Part shown: piece after piece, positions 1 to 5,479 of the stretch
Layout: every line of letters starts with the position of its first letter
Position numbering within the stretch: position 1 is the stretch's first letter
Source of the DNA: Methylovirgula sp.
Lineage (GTDB): Bacteria > Pseudomonadota > Alphaproteobacteria > Rhizobiales > Beijerinckiaceae
Direction: 5' to 3'
Length of the DNA stretch: 5,624 bases
Assembly (NCBI GenBank): GCA_030040215.1
Contig: JASHUD010000236.1
Coordinates: 1-5,624 of the forward strand
Program-made: the position numbers and the translations under genes
Notes under the pieces: generated by a model
What the model saw: only the letters and a program-made list of their open reading frames with translations
Database searches by the model: none
Told to the model about the DNA's origin: nothing

Positions 1-2
1 AA

Positions 3-167
3 ACCGCGGCGCTCTCCGGCAGTTTGGAGGACGGCTACCTCTCCCGGTTTGGCGATGGGGCGACCGACCTTACGTTCGACCGCTTCTCGGGGCCGGCCGT
101 GGCGTCGCTCGATACCGCGAAGCAGGTTTACGAGGCCGATGCGGGATTACGGCCAAGCGGCGATTGA
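3..167 (+). CDS. C-terminal end of an unidentified protein (5' truncated by window)
   Basis: Frame 3 is open from the first bases of the window to a TGA at 165-167, giving 54 codons. Third positions are mostly G or C, as in the clear genes downstream, whereas the overlapping ATG-started frame at 49-240 gives an arginine- and proline-rich peptide typical of an out-of-frame shadow. The tail begins TAALSGSLEDGYLSRFGDG and ends ADAGLRPSGD. It is acidic, soluble-looking and has no membrane segment. I do not recognise the family and assign no function. A GC-rich hairpin starts directly after the stop and nearly 200 bases separate it from the ATP-grasp gene, so it probably belongs to a separate transcription unit. 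The evidence is the open frame and codon use only. Confidence 0.6.
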   Translation, partial: TAALSGSLEDGYLSRFGDGATDLTFDRFSGPAVASLDTAKQVYEADAGLRPSGD

Positions 168-190
168 GCGGGCGCATCCGCGCCGCCCGC
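168..190 (+). terminator. GC-rich hairpin after the first gene, possible terminator
   Basis: GCGGGCG at 168-174 is the exact reverse complement of CGCCCGC at 184-190, with a 9-base loop. An alternative fold pairs GGCGC (171-175) with GCGCC (180-184) around ATCC. The hairpin begins at the base after the TGA of the upstream gene, where a terminator would be expected. No T-run follows (the next bases are GGCCTCC), so it is not a canonical intrinsic terminator, and hairpins of this size are easy to find in GC-rich DNA. Confidence 0.3.
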
Positions 191-300
191 GGCCTCCAGC
201 GGTAGAATTTGGGCCTGGCACGCTCCATTTCCCGGGGTAGGCGACGGCTTTCCGCGAATTTGCGGCTTGGGGGCGCCGCAGCGGCGAGGAACTCCTTCAA

Positions 301-319
301 CTAGCATCGATTTTGCTAG
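301..319. repeat. Perfect inverted repeat CTAGCA-N7-TGCTAG upstream of the ATP-grasp gene
   Basis: CTAGCA (301-306) and TGCTAG (314-319) are exact inverted copies around an AT-rich spacer (TCGATTT). The element lies 44 bases before the ATG at 364, inside the 196-base non-coding gap (168-363). It could be an operator half-site pair or a small hairpin in the 5' leader; the sequence does not decide. I see no convincing -35/-10 pair in the gap. The TTG at 313 that could extend the ATP-grasp frame lies within this repeat, another reason to prefer the downstream ATG. Confidence 0.4.
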
Positions 320-363
320 AAACGCGGCGCGGTGGGGGTTGCAGCGAGCCGGATAGGCGGAAC

Positions 364-1851
364 ATGCCGCAGTGTTTTGACGAGATGACGCTTGCCGACG
401 GCGAGATCCGCGCCGTCTACGGCAAGGTTGCCCGTTGGCTCGCCGAAACGCCGGGCGAGCTGCTTGCCTCGCGCCGGGCGCAGGCCGAACTCCTGTTTCG
501 CCGCATCGGCATCACCTTCGCCGTGCATGGCGACAAAGACGCGGCCGAACGGCTGATCCCGTTCGATATCGTGCCGCGCGTCATCGGCCGCTCCGAATGG
601 ACACGGCTCGAAGCCGGGCTGCGGCAGCGGGTGAAGGCCCTGAACCTCTTCATTGCCGACGTTTATGGCGCTCAGGAGATCTTAAAAAGCGGCAAACTGC
701 CGAGCGACATCGTGCTCGCCAATCCCTATTACCAGCCGGAAATGGCTGGGCATCGCGTTCCCCACGACATTCACGTTCATATCGCCGGGATCGACATCGT
801 CCGCATCGACGCGGGCGATTTCTACGTCCTCGAAGACAATCTGCGCACCCCGTCCGGCGTCTCCTATATGCTCGAGAATCGCGAGGTGATGATGCGGGTT
901 GCGCCCGATCTCTTCGCCGAATATCGGGTCGCGCCGGTCGAGAACTATCCCGACGCTTTGCTGGCCACGCTGCGCTCGGTCGCGCCGCGCGCCGCGCATG
1001 GCGAGCCGACGATCGCGCTGCTCACGCCCGGCCCTTATAATTCCGCCTATTACGAGCATTCGTTTCTGGCCGACAAGCTCGGCATCGAGCTGGTCGAGGG
1101 CCGCGACCTGCTGGTGCGCGACGACATCGTCTATATGCGGACCACGCAGGGACCGAAGCGCGTCGATGTGATCTACCGGCGGATCGATGACGCCTTCCTC
1201 GATCCGCTGGCTTTTCGGGCGGATTCGGTGCTCGGCGTGCCGGGCCTGTTCAATGCCTATATTTCCGGCAACGTGACGCTCGCCAACGCAGTCGGCACCG
1301 GCATCGGCGACGACAAGGCGATCTACAGCTACGTGCCGGAGATCGTCGAGTTCTATCTCGGCGAAAAGCCGATCCTCAAAAACGTTCCGACCTGGCGCTG
1401 CCGCGAGCCCGAGCCGCTCGCCTATGTCCTCGACCATCTGGCGGAGCTTGTCGTCAAAGAGGTCAACGGTTCGGGCGGCTTCGGCATGTTGATCGGCCCG
1501 CATGCGCCGCGCGAGGAAATTGCGCTGTTTCGCGAAAAGGTCGCGCGCAATCCTGGCAATTTCATCGCCCAGCCGACGCTTGCCCTTTCGACCTGTCCGA
1601 CCTCCTTCGATTCGGGGGTCGCGCCGCGCCACGTCGATCTGCGCCCGTTCGTTCTCTCCGGGTCCGACGGCATTCGCGTCGTGCCGGGCGGACTGACGCG
1701 GGTGGCGCTCAAGGAAGGATCGCTGGTCGTCAACTCCTGCCAAGGCGGCGGAACGAAGGATACCTGGGTCATCGACGACGCGCGCCTCAAAAATCTGCCG
1801 CACGGCGCGCTTGGCAAGCCCGAGCGGACGCGAGAAGCTTTGGATCAATAG
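364..1851 (+). CDS. Circularly permuted ATP-grasp protein (DUF404/DUF407 family)
   Basis: The 495-residue product matches the circularly permuted ATP-grasp family, predicted ATP-dependent amide- or peptide-forming ligases whose substrates are mostly unknown. Visible motifs are an N-terminal block with LIPFDIVPRVI and LRQRVKALNLFI, EDNLRTPSGVSY near residues 157-168, KEVNGSGGFGM near 365-375 (probable glycine-rich nucleotide loop), RHVDLRPFVL near 422-431, and NSCQGGGTKDTW near 457-468. It has no signal peptide or membrane segment and is probably cytoplasmic. The ATG at 364 is chosen because AGGCGG (355-360) precedes it and family similarity starts there; an in-frame TTG at 313 would add 17 residues that do not look like the family. 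Length is close to what I expect for the family. It precedes the alpha-E gene by 24 bases, the usual partner, so the two are almost certainly co-transcribed. Family assignment is firm; the reaction is inferred. Confidence 0.93.
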   Translation: MPQCFDEMTLADGEIRAVYGKVARWLAETPGELLASRRAQAELLFRRIGITFAVHGDKDAAERLIPFDIVPRVIGRSEWTRLEAGLRQRVKALNLFIADVYGAQEILKSGKLPSDIVLANPYYQPEMAGHRVPHDIHVHIAGIDIVRIDAGDFYVLEDNLRTPSGVSYMLENREVMMRVAPDLFAEYRVAPVENYPDALLATLRSVAPRAAHGEPTIALLTPGPYNSAYYEHSFLADKLGIELVEGRDLLVRDDIVYMRTTQGPKRVDVIYRRIDDAFLDPLAFRADSVLGVPGLFNAYISGNVTLANAVGTGIGDDKAIYSYVPEIVEFYLGEKPILKNVPTWRCREPEPLAYVLDHLAELVVKEVNGSGGFGMLIGPHAPREEIALFREKVARNPGNFIAQPTLALSTCPTSFDSGVAPRHVDLRPFVLSGSDGIRVVPGGLTRVALKEGSLVVNSCQGGGTKDTWVIDDARLKNLPHGALGKPERTREALDQ

Positions 1852-1875
1852 TTTGCGGTCGTCCACGGATCGATC

Positions 1876-2829
1876 ATGCTCTCACGCACCGCCGACAATC
1901 TCTATTGGCTCGCGCGCTACATGGAACGCGCCGATTTCCTGGCCCGCATCGTCGATGCGACGCGCCGCCTGACCGCGGTGCCGACTTCGCAGGCGGGACC
2001 CGGCACCGAATGGGACAGTACGCTCGAAGCCTCCGGCGCGGCCGAAGAATTCCGCGAGACGCACGCCGCGGCCGATGAAGCGAGCGTCGTCGATTATCTG
2101 ATGTTCTCGACCGACAATCCCTCGTCGATCCGCAATTGCATCGAGAAAGCGCGCACCAACGGGCGCGCCGTGCGCACCGCTTTGACCGCCGAAATGTGGG
2201 ATGCGATCAACGGCGCCTGGATCGAGCTCAAGCGGCACGTGATGAGCAATGCGCGCGGCTACGACCGCGAGCAAACGACGCGTTTTCTGGAGTTCGTAAA
2301 AAAGGCTTCGCTCGACTACGACGGCGCCGCGCATCGCACCATGCTGCGCAACGACGCCTACTGGTTCTCGCGCCTCGGCCTCTATATCGAACGCGCCGAC
2401 AACACCGCCCGCATTCTCGACGTCAAATACAATATCCTTTTGCCGGAGACGGAGGCAGTCGGCGGTTCGGTCGATTATTTCCAGTGGGCGGCGATCTTGC
2501 GCGCCGTCTCGGCGCTCACCGCCTATCACTGGGTCTATCGGCAAAGCCTCAAGCCCTGGCTGATCGCCGATCTTCTCATCCTGCGCCCCGAGATGCCGCG
2601 CTCGCTGATCGCCTGCTACGAGAATATCGTGCGATTTCTCGATTCGATCGGCAAAGCCTACGGCCATAAAGGCGTCGCCCAGCGCCACGCACACGCAGTC
2701 TTCGCGCGGCTGATGCAATCGACGACGAAAGAGATTTTCCAATCCGGCCTGCACGAATTCGTGACCGCGTTCGTCGAGGACAATGCCCACCTCGGCGCGA
2801 TGGTGGGCGAACAGTATTTGTTCGATTGA
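1876..2829 (+). CDS. Alpha-E domain protein (DUF403, conserved ER motif)
   Basis: The 317-residue, largely helical protein is a full-length alpha-E family member. It opens with the signature MLSRTADNLYWLARYMERAD and has a second related block at 161-182 (AYWFSRLGLYIERADNTARI). Both contain YW, ERAD, AR-I and D, so the family's ER motif is present twice (E17/R18 and E172/R173). The C-terminal half carries YHWVYRQSLKPW and a short LFD end. No catalytic residues are known to me. The family is predicted to act with the circularly permuted ATP-grasp protein encoded directly upstream, perhaps as a scaffold or partner in amide-bond synthesis; that role is inference from gene linkage. The ATG at 1876 is well fixed by the family N-terminus; its Shine-Dalgarno is weak (GGA at 1867-1869), compatible with expression from the upstream gene's transcript. 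No signal peptide or clear membrane span. Confidence 0.93.
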   Translation: MLSRTADNLYWLARYMERADFLARIVDATRRLTAVPTSQAGPGTEWDSTLEASGAAEEFRETHAAADEASVVDYLMFSTDNPSSIRNCIEKARTNGRAVRTALTAEMWDAINGAWIELKRHVMSNARGYDREQTTRFLEFVKKASLDYDGAAHRTMLRNDAYWFSRLGLYIERADNTARILDVKYNILLPETEAVGGSVDYFQWAAILRAVSALTAYHWVYRQSLKPWLIADLLILRPEMPRSLIACYENIVRFLDSIGKAYGHKGVAQRHAHAVFARLMQSTTKEIFQSGLHEFVTAFVEDNAHLGAMVGEQYLFD

Positions 2830-2840
2830 CGATCGAGGCA

Positions 2841-2856
2841 GGCTTTCGCGAAAGCC
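2841..2856. repeat. Perfect 16-bp palindrome after the alpha-E gene
   Basis: GGCTTTCGCGAAAGCC is its own reverse complement and lies 11 bases after the alpha-E stop. As RNA it would fold as a 6-bp stem with a CGCG tetraloop. No T-run follows (GTCGCGCCC), so it is a weak candidate terminator or a protein-binding palindrome between the two operons. A related, imperfect sequence (GACGGCTTTCCGCGAA, 243-258) lies in the gap before the ATP-grasp gene. Confidence 0.4.
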
Positions 2857-2880
2857 GTCGCGCCCTTCTATCGCGGCTAT

Positions 2881-2909
2881 TTGGAATGGCTTGCGAAATG
2901 GCTTATAGC
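2881..2909 (+). promoter_or_regulatory. Candidate sigma70-type promoter for the SxtJ-DUF5989-carbamoyltransferase operon
   Basis: TTGGAA (2881-2886) and TATAGC (2904-2909) are separated by 17 bases and each matches four of six consensus positions. The -10 element ends 42 bases before the ATG of the SxtJ-family gene, a normal leader length. This is one of the more AT-rich patches of the 122-base spacer (2830-2951). An exact 8-base direct repeat, AATGGCTT at 2885-2892 and 2897-2904, occupies the region between the hexamers at a 12-base period and might be an operator. The proposal rests on pattern matching only. Confidence 0.35.
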
Positions 2910-2951
2910 CTTGCCGCAGGACGTGTTTGAAACCGCCGCGGACGCAAAGCC

Positions 2952-3374
2952 ATGCAGACCCACGAAACCGTCCAAAGCTTCCGCAAGGCGGCGGCTGGAT
3001 CGGACCGCAAATTCGGCGTCACGCTGGGAGTGATCCTGGCGTTTCTCTCCGTGTGGCCGCTCGTCCATCATCATGGCCCGCGCTGGTGGCTGCTGGCGGT
3101 CGCGCTTTTGCTGGGCGGAGCCGGGCTTTTCTATCCTGCCATCCTCGGCCCGGCGAATCGTGCTTGGTTCAAATTCGGCCTTGCTTTGAACACCGTCGTG
3201 AGCCCAATCGTCATGGGTCTTTTGTTCTTCGGTGCCGTCGTTCCCGTCGGATGGGTCCTGCGCAAGCGGCGCGAAGACCCGCTCGGCCTTCAACGCGCGC
3301 CTGAGGCCGCCACCTATTGGGACGAGCGCACGCCGCCGGGGCCCGGCCCCGGAACGCTGCGCAAACAATTCTAG
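2952..3374 (+). CDS. SxtJ-family small membrane protein
   Basis: This 140-residue protein resembles the SxtJ family, small membrane proteins found next to O-carbamoyltransferases and named after the saxitoxin cluster. Three hydrophobic segments are visible: about 21-38 (FGVTLGVILAFLSVWPLV), 45-61 (WWLLAVALLLGGAGLFY) and 75-102 (including SPIVMGLLFFGAVVPVGW). Then come a basic RKRRED, the family-like DPLGLQ, YWDER, a proline/glycine stretch and a C-terminal KQF. The short basic stretch after the last span suggests a cytoplasmic tail. Its biochemical role is unknown; linkage suggests it anchors or assists the carbamoyltransferase. The ATG at 2952 has only a weak Shine-Dalgarno, but the N-terminus runs straight into the family pattern. 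Its stop lies inside the first copy of a 15-bp tandem repeat. The family call comes from recognising sequence pattern and gene context together. Confidence 0.85.
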   Translation: MQTHETVQSFRKAAAGSDRKFGVTLGVILAFLSVWPLVHHHGPRWWLLAVALLLGGAGLFYPAILGPANRAWFKFGLALNTVVSPIVMGLLFFGAVVPVGWVLRKRREDPLGLQRAPEAATYWDERTPPGPGPGTLRKQF

Positions 3375-3405
3375 GGCAAACGATTCTAGGGCAAACGATT
3401 CTAGG
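3361..3405 (+). repeat. Three tandem copies of a 15-bp unit spanning the SxtJ-family stop codon
   Basis: The unit GCAAACGATTCTAGG occurs at 3376-3390 and 3391-3405 identically, and at 3361-3375 with one change (A for G at the seventh base). Because 15 is a multiple of three, each copy carries the same in-frame codons, AAA-CAA/CGA-TTC-TAG. The first encodes the real C-terminus (KQF) and stop of the SxtJ-family protein; the others repeat KRF-stop behind it. The last copy runs directly into the Shine-Dalgarno of the next gene. This looks like slipped-strand or local duplication that lengthened the intercistronic gap without disturbing either protein. Confidence 0.9.
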
Positions 3406-3414
3406 GGAGGAGGA
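3404..3414 (+). promoter_or_regulatory. Strong Shine-Dalgarno for the DUF5989 gene
   Basis: GGGGAGGAGGA lies directly before the ATG at 3415. GGGGAGG (3404-3410) leaves a 4-base spacer. It is by far the strongest ribosome-binding sequence in the window and fixes the start of the short DUF5989 gene, against a longer in-frame extension back to 3232 that overlaps the SxtJ-family gene. Confidence 0.8.
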
Positions 3415-3564
3415 ATGTCGGTTTTCGCGGAGCTTCTCGAATTCTTGGGCACGCGCAAGAAATTCTGGCTGGTGCCCCTCCTGGTCCTGTTCCTCATTTT
3501 CGGCGGGCTCTTCGTGCTCAGCCAGGGATCGGTCGTGGCGCCGTTCATCTATACGTTGTTCTGA
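3415..3564 (+). CDS. DUF5989 family small membrane protein (49 aa)
   Basis: The 49-residue product has a short N-terminal amphipathic part (MSVFAELLEFLGTRKKFW), one hydrophobic span at about 19-36 (LVPLLVLFLIFGGLFVLS) and the conserved-looking end QGSVVAPFIYTLF. ELLEFL, RKKFWL and APFIYTLF match my knowledge of DUF5989 proteins, tiny proteins usually encoded between an SxtJ-family gene and a carbamoyltransferase, exactly as here. Its function is unknown; a role in holding the carbamoyltransferase at the membrane is inference from position and hydrophobicity. The ATG at 3415 follows an excellent Shine-Dalgarno. In-frame sequence continues upstream to 3232 without a stop, but that part overlaps the SxtJ-family gene and does not resemble the family. 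Its TGA is 9 bases before the carbamoyltransferase ATG, so translation of the two is probably coupled. Confidence 0.88.
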   Translation: MSVFAELLEFLGTRKKFWLVPLLVLFLIFGGLFVLSQGSVVAPFIYTLF

Positions 3565-3573
3565 TCCTTCGCG

Positions 3574-5409
3574 ATGCTCGTCCTCGGTATCTCGGCTTTC
3601 TACCACGACAGCGCCGCCGCGTTGCTCGGCGACGGCCAGATCCTCGCCGCGGCGCAGGAAGAGCGCTTTACGCGCAAGAAACAGGATCCGGGTTTTCCCG
3701 CCCACGCCATTGCCTATTGCCTCGAAGAGGCCAAAGGCGCGGCGATCGATAGAGTGGTCTTCTACGAAAAGCCGTTCCTGAAATTCGAGCGGCTGCTCGA
3801 AACCTATGTCGCCTTCGCGCCGCGCGGCTTTGCATCGTTCCGCAAATCCATGCCGCTGTGGATCGGCGAGAAGCTTTTTCAACGCGATCTGCTGCTGCGC
3901 GAGCTTGCCGCGATCGATCCGGGGCTCGGCGACAAAGAAAAGCTTCGCTTCTGCGAACATCATTATTCGCACGCCGCCTCGGCCTATTATCCGGCGCCGT
4001 TTTCTTCCGCCTTGGTGCTTACCATGGACGGGGTCGGCGAATGGGCGACGACCACCGCGGCCATCGGCCAGGGCGACGATCTCAACATCGTGAAAGAGAT
4101 CCGCTTTCCGCACTCGCTGGGGCTGCTCTATTCGGCGTTCACCTATTACACGGGGTTCAAGGTCAACTCCGGCGAATACAAAGTGATGGGTCTCGCGCCC
4201 TACGGCGAGCCGAAATACGCGCCAACGATCTTCGAGCATTTGATCGACGTGAAACCGGACGGTTCGTTCAAGCTCAACCTCGATTATTTTTCGTTCTGCA
4301 CCGGGCTCACCATGATCGATCAGCGCTTCGACGCGTTGTTCGGCGGTCCGCCGCGCCGTCCCGACGAATTGCTCGAACAACGCCACATGGATCTTGCCGC
4401 CTCGATCCAGGCGGTGACCGATGAGGTGATGCTGCGCTTGACGCGGGCGCTCGCAGCCGAGACGGGGCTCAAAAATCTATGCCTTGCCGGCGGCGTGGCG
4501 CTGAACTGCGTCGCCAACGGCAAAGTGCTGCGCGACGGACGGTTCGGCGAGATCTTCATCCAGCCGGCGGCCGGCGACGCGGGCGGCGCGCTCGGCGCAG
4601 CCTATGCCGGCTATTACGACGATCGGCGCGACAAGACCCACAAGCTCGTCACGAAGCGCCCCGATTCGATGCACGGCGCCTATCTCGGTCCCGCCTACAC
4701 GCAAGCCGACATCGAGCGGCGGCTTGCCGGCGTCGGCGCGGTCTACGAAGTGGTGCGCGACGATGCGCTCATCGAGCAAACCGCTGCGGCGCTTGCCGCC
4801 GGCCAGGCGGTCGGCTGGCATCAGGGCCGCATGGAATTCGGCCCGCGCGCGCTGGGGGCGCGTTCGATCCTCGGCGATCCGCGCTCGCCCACCATGCAGA
4901 AGGCGCTCAACCTCAAGGTGAAATATCGCGAAAGCTTCCGGCCGTTTGCGCCCTCGGTGCTGCGCGAGCGCGTCGCCGATTGGTTCGATCTCGACGCGGA
5001 TTCGCCCTACATGCTGCTCGTCGCCGGCGTGAAGGCATCGCATTGCCGCACGATGACTCGCGAAGAACAAGCCCTCTTCGGCATCGATAAGCTCAACGTG
5101 CTGCGCTCCGACATTCCGGCCGTCACCCACGTCGATTACTCGGCGCGCATTCAGACGGTGCACAAAGAGACCAACCCTCGCTATCACGCACTCATCAGCC
5201 GCTTCGAGGAATTGACCGGCTGCCCGGTACTGGTCAATACGAGTTTCAACGTGCGCGGCGAGCCAATCGTCTGCACGCCGGAAGATGCGTTCGGCTGTTT
5301 CATGGGTACCGAGATCGAGTTCCTGGCGGTCGGCAACTGCGTTCTGCGCAAGGAGCGGCAGAATGCGGCGCTGGCGCGCGACTATAAACACGCGTTCGAG
5401 GCGGATTGA
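3574..5409 (+). CDS. O-carbamoyltransferase, NodU/CmcH/SxtI family
   Basis: This 611-residue enzyme belongs to the family that moves a carbamoyl group from carbamoyl phosphate, through carbamoyl-adenylate, onto a hydroxyl of sugars, antibiotics or toxins. The N-terminal Kae1-like domain starts at MLVLGISAFYHDSAAALL. It has the metal-site motif HHYSH (129-133), MDGVGEW with D152, NSGEYKVMGLAPYG (198-211), LAGGVALNCVANG (304-316) and PAAGDAGGALGAA with D335. H129, H133, D152 and D335 are the probable metal ligands by analogy with TobZ. The C-terminal domain carries GRMEFGPRALGARS (418-431), YRESFRPFAPSVL and NTSFNVRGEP (555-564). Nothing key appears missing, and length is that of SxtI-type members. 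It is probably cytosolic, perhaps tethered by the two membrane proteins encoded upstream. The start has no clear Shine-Dalgarno and lies 9 bases after the DUF5989 stop, suggesting translational coupling. The acceptor is unknown because no biosynthetic gene is in view. Confidence 0.95.
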   Translation: MLVLGISAFYHDSAAALLGDGQILAAAQEERFTRKKQDPGFPAHAIAYCLEEAKGAAIDRVVFYEKPFLKFERLLETYVAFAPRGFASFRKSMPLWIGEKLFQRDLLLRELAAIDPGLGDKEKLRFCEHHYSHAASAYYPAPFSSALVLTMDGVGEWATTTAAIGQGDDLNIVKEIRFPHSLGLLYSAFTYYTGFKVNSGEYKVMGLAPYGEPKYAPTIFEHLIDVKPDGSFKLNLDYFSFCTGLTMIDQRFDALFGGPPRRPDELLEQRHMDLAASIQAVTDEVMLRLTRALAAETGLKNLCLAGGVALNCVANGKVLRDGRFGEIFIQPAAGDAGGALGAAYAGYYDDRRDKTHKLVTKRPDSMHGAYLGPAYTQADIERRLAGVGAVYEVVRDDALIEQTAAALAAGQAVGWHQGRMEFGPRALGARSILGDPRSPTMQKALNLKVKYRESFRPFAPSVLRERVADWFDLDADSPYMLLVAGVKASHCRTMTREEQALFGIDKLNVLRSDIPAVTHVDYSARIQTVHKETNPRYHALISRFEELTGCPVLVNTSFNVRGEPIVCTPEDAFGCFMGTEIEFLAVGNCVLRKERQNAALARDYKHAFEAD

Positions 5410-5479
5410 GAAAGCACGCAATGTCAGCTCAGGTCCGGCGGCTTGGCACGCCGAACGCGCCGCTTGTCGCGCCAGTTTC

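Noticed and set aside
49..240. 63-codon + strand ORF at the window start
   Set aside because: It is arginine/proline-rich and out of frame with the better-supported gene tail ending at 167, so it looks like a shadow.
313..363. TTG-started extension of the ATP-grasp protein
   Set aside because: The added 17 residues are not family-like, the TTG lies inside an inverted repeat with no ribosome-binding site, and a better ATG with AGGCGG before it exists at 364.
682..1866. 394-codon ORF on the minus strand opposite the ATP-grasp gene
   Set aside because: It lies wholly antisense to a recognised gene, in GC-rich DNA where long antisense open frames are common, and its translation shows no recognisable family.
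1882..2790. 302-codon minus-strand ORF opposite the alpha-E gene
   Set aside because: It mirrors the codon pattern of the recognised + strand gene; no family pattern is visible.
3361..3405. Tandem repeat as a CRISPR array
   Set aside because: The units are only 15 bp, directly adjacent with no spacers, and overlap a stop codon; this is a simple tandem duplication.
3317..3781. 154-codon + strand ORF with a QTILG repeat
   Set aside because: The QTILG repeats come from the 15-bp DNA repeat read out of frame; the rest is serine/arginine-rich shadow across DUF5989 and the carbamoyltransferase start.
3211..4386. 391-codon minus-strand ORF across the DUF5989 gene and the carbamoyltransferase start
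   Set aside because: It overlaps three recognised + strand genes, is very rich in R and E as shadows are, and translates the tandem repeat as PRIVCPRIVC, which is merely a by-product of the DNA repeat.
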